Shown here in pieces: positions 26,376 to 34,291 of a DNA stretch of 64,000 nucleotides. The position numbers and the translations under genes were made by a program. Position 1 is the first letter of the stretch, and every line of letters begins with the position of its first letter. The notes below the pieces were generated by a model. It was not told the origin of the DNA. It ran no database searches and saw only the letters and a program-made list of their open reading frames with translations. Source of the DNA: Pseudonocardiales bacterium (GTDB lineage Bacteria > Actinomycetota > Actinomycetes > Mycobacteriales > Pseudonocardiaceae); the NCBI GenBank assembly GCA_019241525.1, contig JAFAWY010000035.1:1-64000 (forward strand), written 5' to 3'.

Positions 26376-29153
26376 ATGACCGCGGCAGGGCAGAGGTCGG
26401 CTAGTCCAGCGATGACCGAACGCGGTGACGTGGTCGCTGCGGTGGAACGCCTCCTCGCTAACGCCTACAAGGGTCGGGGTGGTTCGCTATTCGTTATTGG
26501 ATCGGCCGGGTTGGGTAAGACCACAATTCTTGAACACGCAATCGCCATGGCCAAGTCGCGATTTAAGGTGGGAATCGGGCGTGGGGACCAAGTGGAAGCG
26601 ATGTTGCCATTTGGGCTAATCGGCCAGGCTCTCGATCAACTTCTCGACGGAAAGTTCTCCGGGGGTGATATAGCGCCACACGCCGAAGCCGGTGATGTTG
26701 GCAACGTTTCGGCGCAGGCGCGCTTCTACGGGATCTTGCGCGATTTGCGAGAGGCAGCAGTCCGTCCGATGTTGGTGGCGTTGGACGATGTCCACTGGTC
26801 GGATCCGGACTCCCTGACCGTGATTCATCTACTGTGCCGTCGCCTGCCATCGTTGCCTGTGGCGTTGATTGGGAGTGCACGCCCCTGGCCGGCCGCGGCG
26901 TTGACCTCGGCGCACGACCTGGCGGCTCAGAAATTGGCTGAGATTGAGTCATTAGCCCCGCTGAGCAGCGTTGCCGCCCGTGAGTTGCTGTCTGCTCAGT
27001 CGGGCGGTCAGATTGGTGCCAAGGTAATGGATCAAGCCATCGATTTGTGCGGTGGTAACCCGTTGCTGCTGCACCAAGTCGCCCTGGAGGTACGCCGCAC
27101 CGGGCGACTGCCCGATGGACACTTGCGGTTTTCTCGGTTCCTGGGGGTTGGTGTCGCCGGGCAACGCTACCTGCAGGCGGCCAGCGTGTTGGGTACTCGA
27201 TTTCGCGTCGCCGTCGCCACCGAGGTAGCGGGCCTGTCCGCCACCGAGGTGGCCACGGAGATCGACGGGTTGTTCCGTGGTGGATTGCTCTGCGAGGCAG
27301 ATGACGGGTGGGCGCGGTTTACGCACGCACTGATTCGCCAAGGCGTCTACGAAGATATTGCACCTCCGTTGCGCAGGGACCTGCACGAGGCATCCTTCCG
27401 AGCCCTCGTTGCCCGTGGTGCCCACCCGGCTGAAGTGGCCGAACATGCGGTAGCAGCTCATCTGGCTGGTGATGCGGATGCGGTGGCGGCCATAGCCCAC
27501 GCGGGCCGGGCGGCGCTGCGCGTCGGGGCAGTGCGCGCTGCCCGCCAGCACTTGGAATCGGGGATCAGCCTTGCCGGCAACACGGTGCCTACGAACCTGT
27601 TGTTTGACTTGGGAGCAGCGCTGGTCGCCGACGGTGCCAGCGAAGAAGCGATCACTGTCTACGAGCGGCTACTGGATATGCCAGGGCTGACCACCACGGA
27701 CCGTATCGCTGTCTTGCGTCAGTTGGGCGAGACCAGGTCACTCACCGGCCAGGTGGAGCTGGCAGCAGCGTGCTATGAGACTGCCGTAGATCTGGCCGAA
27801 CATGACCATCCGGCGCTGGCCGTTGGAGCCCTGCTCGACCACGTCTTACATCATCAGATGCTGTTCGGTCCGCAGGCTGCCCTGCCATGGGCTCAGCGGG
27901 CCGCCGAGCTGGCTACCGATTCAGGGGTCATGCAGGCTGCGGCTCAGGCGGCCTGGGGTGCGATCGCCTATCGCTGTGGCGACCTGCAAGGGCTGCACAG
28001 AGCGGCCGATGCGGCCACGCGCACGGATGTGGTTCCCACTTCTCGGGCCCAAGACCGGCACAGATACTGGCATCCGGCTCTCAGCTACGCCACGGTGGCG
28101 GTGCATGCTGAGCGATTTGACGATGCTGAACGCCTGCTCACGGAAATCCTCGCCTCCGCCGAACGACGCTGCGAGCCAGTCACGCTTATCCGTGCGGCAA
28201 TCGCATGGATTGAGGGCCTGTGCCGCTTGGGCAGGCTCAGTGAAGCGCTAAGTCTTGTTGACCGCCTTACCGAGCTCACGGAGCTGTTCCCGCCTTATCT
28301 ATCACCCCTCGCCAATGCTTATCGTGCCTGGGTCCTGCTGGAACAAGGACGGCTGGAGCAGGCAGCGCTATGCTGCGCCCAGCTGGCCACTGCGGTCCAC
28401 CATCCCCGCTACACGCTGCACCGCGCCGATGGACTGGAATTGTATGTGCGGGCACTTTTGCCGCATCGCCAAGGAGATGCCGATACCGCATGCGCGCTAT
28501 TTACCGAACTTGTGCAGTGGGCTGAGCGCACCGGCGAAGCCAATCCGTCGTACCTGCCCTGGGCAACCGACGCGATCACCGCTTATTTAGCCTGCGGCCG
28601 GTACCTCGACGCCCAGCAGGTCATTGAGTGGGTAGCCCAGCGGGCTGCGACCTTACCTACCCACTGGCCGAAGATCGCCCTGGCTACCGGCTACGCTGCC
28701 CTTGCCGAGTACACCGGCGACCGAGTAGCTGCCGGGGCCCACTTTGCTGAGGCACTGGTCCTTCATGATGAGCTACCCATGCCCTTGGCGCGAGTGCAGA
28801 CCCTGACCGACTACGGCGCCTTTTTGGCCCGTGGGGACGAGAAGATCAGGGCGCGAGAGATGCTTGCCGAGGCGCTACGGGTGGCTGAGGCGTGTGGGGC
28901 CAGTTGGCACGCCCACCGTGCGCGCGTCGAATGGCGGCGGGCTGGCGGACGCAGCCGCGCACGCCAACCTGACCAGCTCAGCCCCCCGGAAGCTGCCGTC
29001 GCCCAGCTTGCCCAAGCAGGCCGCACCAATCGGCAAATCGCCCACCAACTCCATATGTCCGTCAAGACAGTAGAAACCCATCTCAGCCATATTTACCAAA
29101 AACTTGGCATCCGCAGCCGTTGGCAACTCGCCGAACACGACATCAACAGATAG
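26376..29153 (+). CDS. LuxR-family LAL regulator (AAA ATPase, TPR, HTH)
   Basis: This is a 925-residue large ATP-binding regulator of the LuxR family. The N-terminal P-loop is VIGSAGLGKTTILEHA, Walker B is MLVALDDVHWSDPDS, the middle is long and helical, and the C-terminus is a LuxR helix-turn-helix (LSPPEAAVAQLAQAGRTNRQ; HMSVKTVETHLSHIYQKLGI). The family typically activates metabolic or secondary-metabolite genes. The ATG at 7 bases after GGCGGAGGG is preferred to the first in-frame codon 36 bases upstream. It lies 183 bp after the copper oxidase on the same strand, so that gene is a likely target or partner. Its stop codon lies in a terminator hairpin. Confidence 0.9.
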   Translation: MTAAGQRSASPAMTERGDVVAAVERLLANAYKGRGGSLFVIGSAGLGKTTILEHAIAMAKSRFKVGIGRGDQVEAMLPFGLIGQALDQLLDGKFSGGDIAPHAEAGDVGNVSAQARFYGILRDLREAAVRPMLVALDDVHWSDPDSLTVIHLLCRRLPSLPVALIGSARPWPAAALTSAHDLAAQKLAEIESLAPLSSVAARELLSAQSGGQIGAKVMDQAIDLCGGNPLLLHQVALEVRRTGRLPDGHLRFSRFLGVGVAGQRYLQAASVLGTRFRVAVATEVAGLSATEVATEIDGLFRGGLLCEADDGWARFTHALIRQGVYEDIAPPLRRDLHEASFRALVARGAHPAEVAEHAVAAHLAGDADAVAAIAHAGRAALRVGAVRAARQHLESGISLAGNTVPTNLLFDLGAALVADGASEEAITVYERLLDMPGLTTTDRIAVLRQLGETRSLTGQVELAAACYETAVDLAEHDHPALAVGALLDHVLHHQMLFGPQAALPWAQRAAELATDSGVMQAAAQAAWGAIAYRCGDLQGLHRAADAATRTDVVPTSRAQDRHRYWHPALSYATVAVHAERFDDAERLLTEILASAERRCEPVTLIRAAIAWIEGLCRLGRLSEALSLVDRLTELTELFPPYLSPLANAYRAWVLLEQGRLEQAALCCAQLATAVHHPRYTLHRADGLELYVRALLPHRQGDADTACALFTELVQWAERTGEANPSYLPWATDAITAYLACGRYLDAQQVIEWVAQRAATLPTHWPKIALATGYAALAEYTGDRVAAGAHFAEALVLHDELPMPLARVQTLTDYGAFLARGDEKIRAREMLAEALRVAEACGASWHAHRARVEWRRAGGRSRARQPDQLSPPEAAVAQLAQAGRTNRQIAHQLHMSVKTVETHLSHIYQKLGIRSRWQLAEHDINR

Positions 29154-29186
29154 GGTATCGGGCGGCATTGCCGCCCGATACCCTAT
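29150..29186. terminator. Strong intrinsic terminator between convergent genes
   Basis: A perfect 17-bp stem (ATAGGGTATCGGGCGGC with its complement) and a 3-base loop are followed by CCTTATTAT. The stop codon of the LAL gene is part of the left arm. The symmetry lets it end transcription from both the LAL gene and the DoxX gene. Confidence 0.9.
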
Positions 29187-29206
29187 CCTTATTATCTGGT
29201 GGCCTG

Positions 29207-29788
29207 TCAGTGATCGGGTCGTTGGCGCACCGTGGTGGCGATTGCCATGACCGCAGCCAGCAGGATTACGTCTTTGAGCACGTACTGGCCCTCCAGCGTG
29301 GGTGCGTGGTCAGGGCCGCCAAACAGCCGGCCGGGGAGCACAACAAGCGGGGACAGGATGCCCATGACCCATAGCGCAGTGGCGTAGATCGCTACCCGCA
29401 ATCCCCGGCCGGCGATCAGACATACTCCAATGCCACATTCAAGCGTCGCAAGTGCAGCCATGACCACACCGGTCGGCACTACAGCTGGCACCAGTCCAAA
29501 GGTCAGCGTTTGTACCGTCGTCAAGACGAGATCCTGAGCTGGGCTGACGCCCGGGAAGTACTTCAGGATACCAAAACCCAAAGCCACTAGCCCCATGCTG
29601 ATGCGTAACGCAGTAATACCGTAGCGCATCACCCAGCGGTGGATGGCGTCCTCTACCATATCGATTGCATCAAACAATCTCGGCGTGACCCGGATTCTTT
29701 GGTAGTCAATACCAGTACTGGCATTATCGGCATGTGAGTCCGGATTCGCCAATGACACCGTTTCGTCGGGATAAGTGTTGGTTGGCAT
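29207..29788 (-). CDS. DoxX-like integral membrane protein
   Basis: The 193-residue protein has a polar N-terminal 50 residues, then four hydrophobic segments (ALRISMGLVALGFGILKYFP; LTFGLVPAVVPTGVVMAALA; GIGVCLIAGRGLRVAIYATA; DVILLAAVMAIATTV). These are in the order of DoxX/DUF417-type proteins, which are linked to quinone-dependent or redox functions. The internal Met is preferred as start because AAGGAAG lies 6 bases before it. It is convergent with the LAL gene. In this locus it may serve redox homeostasis beside H2O2-forming oxidases; that is inference only. Confidence 0.7.
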   Translation of the reverse strand: MPTNTYPDETVSLANPDSHADNASTGIDYQRIRVTPRLFDAIDMVEDAIHRWVMRYGITALRISMGLVALGFGILKYFPGVSPAQDLVLTTVQTLTFGLVPAVVPTGVVMAALATLECGIGVCLIAGRGLRVAIYATALWVMGILSPLVVLPGRLFGGPDHAPTLEGQYVLKDVILLAAVMAIATTVRQRPDH

Positions 29789-29912
29789 GTTCATCTTCCT
29801 TACCGAACGATACTAAAGACGGGCCCCAGGATGGTTCATAACGCAAAGCCGTCATAAATAGCCCATCGGTACTTAGTGTGTATGTAGCGTCCGGTTGGCG
29901 TCATCGGGACAA

Positions 29913-29927
29913 TCCCTAAATTAGGGA
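29913..29927. promoter_or_regulatory. Palindrome TCCCTA-AAT-TAGGGA upstream of the DoxX gene
   Basis: Perfect 6-bp arms with a 3-base centre lie 125 bp before the DoxX start codon, in the 240-bp gap after hemA. It could be a repressor site. There is no T-run and the arms are short, so a terminator is unlikely. Confidence 0.3.
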
Positions 29928-30030
29928 CCGCAGACGAGGAGCTGGCGCGAGTGGCTGTCAGGAGATCCCTGATAACAAGGAGCTCCATGCGGCTCAGAAC
30001 TGCTCCAAGCGATGTCGGGCGTACCTTGTG

Positions 30031-31407
30031 TTAAACGTTTGCGGGTTTCCTCAGTGCCTGGCCATCATCAGACTGTGGACGGGTTAACGGGGCGCATTGC
30101 GTGATCACCGCGGCGGTCTGGGGATTTAATTGGAACAACTCACGTAGAGCATCGGCGTAGACCCCGCCGTCGTCCCTCTCGGCAAATTGTTTGATCCGTA
30201 CCGTAGGCACGTGCATGAGCTTGTCCACGACCCGCCTTAGGGTGCGAGCCACCTCATTTCGCACAGCGGCATCCAGGTCAGGCAGCCGACCGTCCAGCCG
30301 TAACAGCTCCGCGTCCACTACCTCGGTAGCCCGCCTCCGCAAGGCAACCACAGTCGAGACGACGTCTCCAGCACGCTGGGCCAACACATATTTGTTTGCC
30401 TCCTGCCTGACGAGGTGCTGGGCCGCGCTGATTGCACCAGAGCCGGCCGGACGCCGGCCTGGACAACCGCCCAGAGCGGCCAGATCCAGCAGCGTCACGT
30501 CGGGCAGTTCCCCTACGGTCGGCTCTACGTTGCGGGGTAACCCCAAATCGCAAATCACCAATGGCCTTTGACGCCGGTTCTGCGAGCTGGAGATTTGCTC
30601 GGTGCTAAGTACTGCCTCAGCCGCAGCAGTGCAACAGATTACCATGTCGGCGGTAGCCAGCACACCGTCGATACCGTCCAGCCCAACGGTCCGGGCAAAA
30701 ATGTTATGAGCCAGGCAGGTCGCCACCAGCCGTTGGGCAGCTACCAAGGTACGATTGGCGAACACGATTTCTGGCATGCCGATTCGGCGTAAGTGTGCTG
30801 CAACCAGGCCGGCCATCGTACCGGCACCAATGACCAAGGCTCGGCAACCGGTCAAGTCGGCTCGCCCGGTGGCGCGCAGCACCGCAGTGGCATCGGCGAG
30901 AGCTTCGGAGACCACAGAGACGCCAGCTGCGTCTATCGCGGTTTCGGTCCGTACCCGTTTGCCCACCCGCAGCGCTTGTTGCACGACCTCGTGCAGCGTG
31001 CGCCCGACGGTACCCGCCTGTCGGGCAATGGAATACGCGGTGCGTAGTTGACCAAGGATCTGTGATTCTCCAACAACCATTGAGTCAAGCCCAGCTGCGA
31101 CCGAAAACAGGTGTTCAACAGCAGCCCCCTCATAATGCACGTATAGATATTTAGACAACTGGGCGAGGGCTGCGCCGGAATGTTGTGCCAAAATGTTGGT
31201 GGCTTCAGCTAAGCCGCCGTGAAATGAGTTAACTAACGCATAAATCTCGATTCGATTGCACGTGGTCAGCAGTAGTACCTCGGCGATAGGCTCGCGGCTA
31301 AGCAGCTCACCAAGCACCCTGGCCGTATCAGCGACAGGCACAGCGGCTCGTTCGAGTACCGCAATTGGCGCGCTACGGTGGGACACGCCAACGACTAGCA
31401 AACTCAT
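30031..31407 (-). CDS. hemA: Glutamyl-tRNA reductase
   Basis: This enzyme reduces Glu-tRNA to glutamate-1-semialdehyde, the first step of C5 haem synthesis. The 458 residues show MSLLVVGVSHRSAPI at the start, catalytic Cys50 in LLTTCNRIEIYA, VGESQILGQLRTAY, and an NADPH fold VIGAGTMAGLVAAHLRRIG followed by ANRTL. I start at the family-typical MSLLVVG; the frame opens 8 codons earlier. In actinobacteria hemA normally sits with hemC, hemD and hemB; none is here. Placement between DoxX and crp, within a locus that encodes two haem dioxygenases, suggests a dedicated second copy, but I cannot see whether another hemA exists. Confidence 0.95.
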   Translation of the reverse strand: MSLLVVGVSHRSAPIAVLERAAVPVADTARVLGELLSREPIAEVLLLTTCNRIEIYALVNSFHGGLAEATNILAQHSGAALAQLSKYLYVHYEGAAVEHLFSVAAGLDSMVVGESQILGQLRTAYSIARQAGTVGRTLHEVVQQALRVGKRVRTETAIDAAGVSVVSEALADATAVLRATGRADLTGCRALVIGAGTMAGLVAAHLRRIGMPEIVFANRTLVAAQRLVATCLAHNIFARTVGLDGIDGVLATADMVICCTAAAEAVLSTEQISSSQNRRQRPLVICDLGLPRNVEPTVGELPDVTLLDLAALGGCPGRRPAGSGAISAAQHLVRQEANKYVLAQRAGDVVSTVVALRRRATEVVDAELLRLDGRLPDLDAAVRNEVARTLRRVVDKLMHVPTVRIKQFAERDDGGVYADALRELFQLNPQTAAVITQCAPLTRPQSDDGQALRKPANV

Positions 31408-31774
31408 CGCTCCACCCCAACCTACAACCACCTGTCCGGCCAGCGATGACGTCTTCTCACCGCTGGCGCGCGAAGCTACGTCAAGCCGCTAAATGGCCTT
31501 ACAGCTTTGACAACAGCTTTGGGCTCGACACGAAGAGCCCGGAAGATGGGTATCTGATACCACCGAACGATGAGATCCGCAGGATCGATAGTACTGACTG
31601 CAACTAATCGTAACCTGACTGTCAACTAGTAACGGGCTGTACCGCAGGGTAATGACTACATTAGGCGACCATGCGCGTGCGCCGAGTGGTGTGTTGCCGT
31701 TACCAACATCGGCCGATGTGACAGTGCCCACAGTTCTCGACATCAACGGCTATAGTGATCAGCGTTAGCCCTTC
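31408..31774. promoter_or_regulatory. Divergent promoter region between hemA and crp
   Basis: These 367 bp hold no gene. They must contain the promoters of both divergent genes. The only operator-like element I recognise is the Crp-type box near the crp end, annotated separately. Confidence 0.6.
31717..31732. promoter_or_regulatory. Near-consensus Crp box upstream of crp
   Basis: TGTGACAGTGCCCACA matches TGTGA-N6-TCACA at 9 of 10 defined bases. It lies 43-58 bp before the crp start codon, where autoregulation is common. The regulator's recognition helix suits this sequence. Confidence 0.55.
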
Positions 31775-32539
31775 ATGAAAGTAGCGATCATGGACAAATA
31801 CGGCTCAGGACACCGTATCGAGTCCTCCAACGATCAAGCATTCCCGCCTCGCGCCGTTGCTGACGTAGAGGCAGCTTCTTCGCAGTTACCGTCCACTGTG
31901 CTCATTAGTGCCCAGGAGTGGCACAGCCTCGAGGACCGCGGGCGCCATCGCAGCTACCAGCGAGGTCAGGTGTTGTTCTTCGAGGGAGATCCCGGTGGAA
32001 GCGTCATCGCGCTCAAAAGCGGCCGGGTGAAGGTGTCGGTCCAGACACTTCACGGACGTGAGCTCCTGCTGGCGATCAAGGGGCCCGGGGAGCTGCTGGG
32101 GGAGATGTCCGCCCTTGATGGGCGACCCCGCTCTGCGACGGCTACCGCCATGGAAGCGGCGCAGGGTCTCGTTGTGTCGTCCAGCGTGTTCCAAGAATTT
32201 ATTAGTGAGCATCCCCGGATCGCCCTGCGATTACTAAGAACGCTCACCTCGGAGTTGCGCAACACTGATGAACTCATTGCTGATCGTGACGCTGGCGACA
32301 CTGTCAGTCGCACAGCCCGCCGGCTCCTGCAGCTGGCGGTACGGTACGGAGAGCACAATGGCGGAACCACCCGCGTCGGCCTGTCCCTCAGCCATGACGA
32401 CCTTGCCAGCTGGATCGGTGTAAGCCGGGAGGCGACGAGCCGGGCCCTAAGCCAACTCCGCGCTGCTGGCTACATCGTTACCGGGCGCCGCTCCATCACG
32501 GTGGTCGACCTGCCAGGACTGCGCCGTTATGTGGGCTGA
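31775..32539 (+). CDS. Crp/Fnr-family transcriptional regulator
   Basis: The 254-residue protein has a cyclic-nucleotide-binding barrel (GQVLFFEGDPGGSVIALKSG) with the phosphate cassette GELLGEMSALDGRPRSATA, in which Glu, Arg and Ser sit as in true cAMP binders. It then has the long dimer helix and a winged helix. The recognition helix SREATSRALSQL keeps the Arg-Glu-x3-Arg pattern of E. coli CRP (SRETVGRIL), so binding to TGTGA half-sites is expected. An N-terminal extension of about 40 residues is unusual. The start is either this ATG or one 15 bases downstream; neither has a strong ribosome site. Likely targets are the two Crp boxes in this locus. Confidence 0.9.
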   Translation: MKVAIMDKYGSGHRIESSNDQAFPPRAVADVEAASSQLPSTVLISAQEWHSLEDRGRHRSYQRGQVLFFEGDPGGSVIALKSGRVKVSVQTLHGRELLLAIKGPGELLGEMSALDGRPRSATATAMEAAQGLVVSSSVFQEFISEHPRIALRLLRTLTSELRNTDELIADRDAGDTVSRTARRLLQLAVRYGEHNGGTTRVGLSLSHDDLASWIGVSREATSRALSQLRAAGYIVTGRRSITVVDLPGLRRYVG

Positions 32540-32598
32540 TCAGGCTGCCGGCCCCGCTTGCCGCCAACAGCGTGAGTACCGGTAGGTAGATCACGGCA

Positions 32599-34122
32599 TC
32601 AGCTGTTGACACTTACTTCGAGATCTGCAGGGTGGAGCTTCCAGCACTCATCAGATTCGGCTTTGAGATGGGCTTGCAGATCAGCCAATTCGGCGAGGAA
32701 AGTACTGAAGGCGACTGCGCCGGCTTGGTCGTTGCCGGCCAGGTACGATAGATCTTGCAGAAGCGGTGCTCGGCTCACGTTCAGAATAAAGTTATAATTG
32801 ACCAATCGTTGGTAGAGATCGACAGGTTCACGCCGGCCATTCTTGTAGATTCGTACGGGCTGTACATGTGTCCATAGTTGATAGTTCCACATCCCGGTCC
32901 CGACGGCCTCGTGCTCGACTGTTCCGGCGTAGATGTAAGCGGCGACGAGCTTCGCCATTCCTTCGACGGTGAGCTTGTCGCCCAACAACTCGTCGACACC
33001 GTTAGGTATATAGTGATTCAGATCATTGAGCCATGCTTTGATCGCGGCATCCTCTCGAAGATCCTGGTCGGACTTGTAGTACAGTTCGAGGTAACGGCGC
33101 GCGTGTTCATGAATTACTTTCCAATGCGCCACCCGGTTTTTGAGTGCGGGAAGATCAAATCCGCGATTGCGGATTCCGCGACGTTCTGCATCGGATTCCG
33201 GATCCAGTACCCCGATATCATAATGCTTGTAAGAGCTCGCAAACAAATCGCAAAGTCCCTTATGGGTCAAGCTGAATATTTCTTCGAAATCGCCGCCTTT
33301 GCCCATCAAGATGTTGCTGACGAGTTCATTCGAGTACTGGGTTCCCCATACGTGCGCCCAAAGCAGGCGTCGCAGACAGTGATTTACCGGTAGCTTGTTT
33401 CGCGTCGTGATCGCGAATTGAGCTACCAGCGCCAGATGGATCCCAACGAAGTGGCGGACAAGGGATAGGTGAGTTGTTACGCTGCATAGTGCAATCTTTT
33501 GCGCCAGTTCCCACTCGGGGTCCGCCGGTGTGCATCGACCTAGTTCGCAGTCGATCTCGACGGCTTTTAAGCGTCCAGCACCCTTGTCGAACTCAAAAGA
33601 TACCTCGACACCGAGCCTGTGGAGCCCTGGATGGTGTTCGTAGTCATTGAGTTGCGAAAGGTTCCACTTGTAGCGCCCGTCATTGCCATCCTGCAGGTAG
33701 CAAAAATATGGCCCTGCGACGGCCAGCGCGCCGAGATCGATCGGTTCCTTATATTCGTCGGGAATTATGGGGGCGTGAAGACATTTCCGGTGGCCTGGAC
33801 CGTAAGCGAGGTCGAGCGCCGTCATAGGATCGGAATCAATCGAAGGAAGACCGCGCACCTTAGGTGGAAAGTAACGATAAAGCATGTATTGAAACTTGGT
33901 GAAAATTAGGTGCGACCACGCCTTCTCGTCGGACGGAATATAGTCGGCGACCAAGATTTCCTTAATTTGAATAGACGAGTGGTGCTGTGCGATCGGTATG
34001 CGTTTTATCGGTCGCCTGGTGCTGGTGGGCTTAGGGATGCGCCGGGGCTTGTTAAGTCGGAATTTCAACACTATGAGCGCATTCCAGAGACGTTTCTTCA
34101 GGGCCCATTCGAGATTCTGCAT
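32599..34122 (-). CDS. Lipoxygenase-family protein (compact, without PLAT domain)
   Basis: Residues 215-270 match the lipoxygenase iron motif. H224-FVGI-H229 corresponds to the H-x4-H ligand pair. It is followed by LALVAQFAITTRNKL, NHCLRRLLWAH and TQYSNELVSNIL, as in the family (H...EPF.IA..R.L...HP..KLL.PH). The third ligand is probably His404 in AGTVEHEAVGTGMWNYQLW. The position four residues later is Gly instead of Asn, and the C-terminus ends VNS, not in the Ile carboxylate ligand of plant and animal enzymes. Lipoxygenases insert O2 into polyunsaturated fatty acids. At 507 residues it is a mini-lipoxygenase. GGGGGAG precedes the ATG. The gene is AT-rich against its neighbours and diverges from the second dioxygenase. 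Confidence 0.82.
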   Translation of the reverse strand: MQNLEWALKKRLWNALIVLKFRLNKPRRIPKPTSTRRPIKRIPIAQHHSSIQIKEILVADYIPSDEKAWSHLIFTKFQYMLYRYFPPKVRGLPSIDSDPMTALDLAYGPGHRKCLHAPIIPDEYKEPIDLGALAVAGPYFCYLQDGNDGRYKWNLSQLNDYEHHPGLHRLGVEVSFEFDKGAGRLKAVEIDCELGRCTPADPEWELAQKIALCSVTTHLSLVRHFVGIHLALVAQFAITTRNKLPVNHCLRRLLWAHVWGTQYSNELVSNILMGKGGDFEEIFSLTHKGLCDLFASSYKHYDIGVLDPESDAERRGIRNRGFDLPALKNRVAHWKVIHEHARRYLELYYKSDQDLREDAAIKAWLNDLNHYIPNGVDELLGDKLTVEGMAKLVAAYIYAGTVEHEAVGTGMWNYQLWTHVQPVRIYKNGRREPVDLYQRLVNYNFILNVSRAPLLQDLSYLAGNDQAGAVAFSTFLAELADLQAHLKAESDECWKLHPADLEVSVNS

Positions 34123-34215
34123 GGCTCCCCCTTCGATAAACCTGAAGCCATTTTAAAGCCTACCTATGGTAGATCGGACAGGTACGTCGGGATGTGCCTG
34201 CGATCACCCTGATAT

Positions 34216-34231
34216 TGTGAATCAGGTCACA
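34216..34231. promoter_or_regulatory. Perfect Crp box between the divergent lipoxygenase and dioxygenase genes
   Basis: TGTGAATCAGGTCACA fits TGTGA-N6-TCACA at all ten defined bases. It lies 94 bp before the lipoxygenase start and 60 bp before the dioxygenase start, so one bound Crp dimer could act on both promoters. An overlapping CCTGAT/ATCAGG inverted repeat (34208-34226) may be a second operator. Confidence 0.7.
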
Positions 34232-34291
34232 GACTATGTCTTGCTAGTGGCACAGTCTTGATTCGGGCACTGCGTTCCGGGGGTGAAGTCC

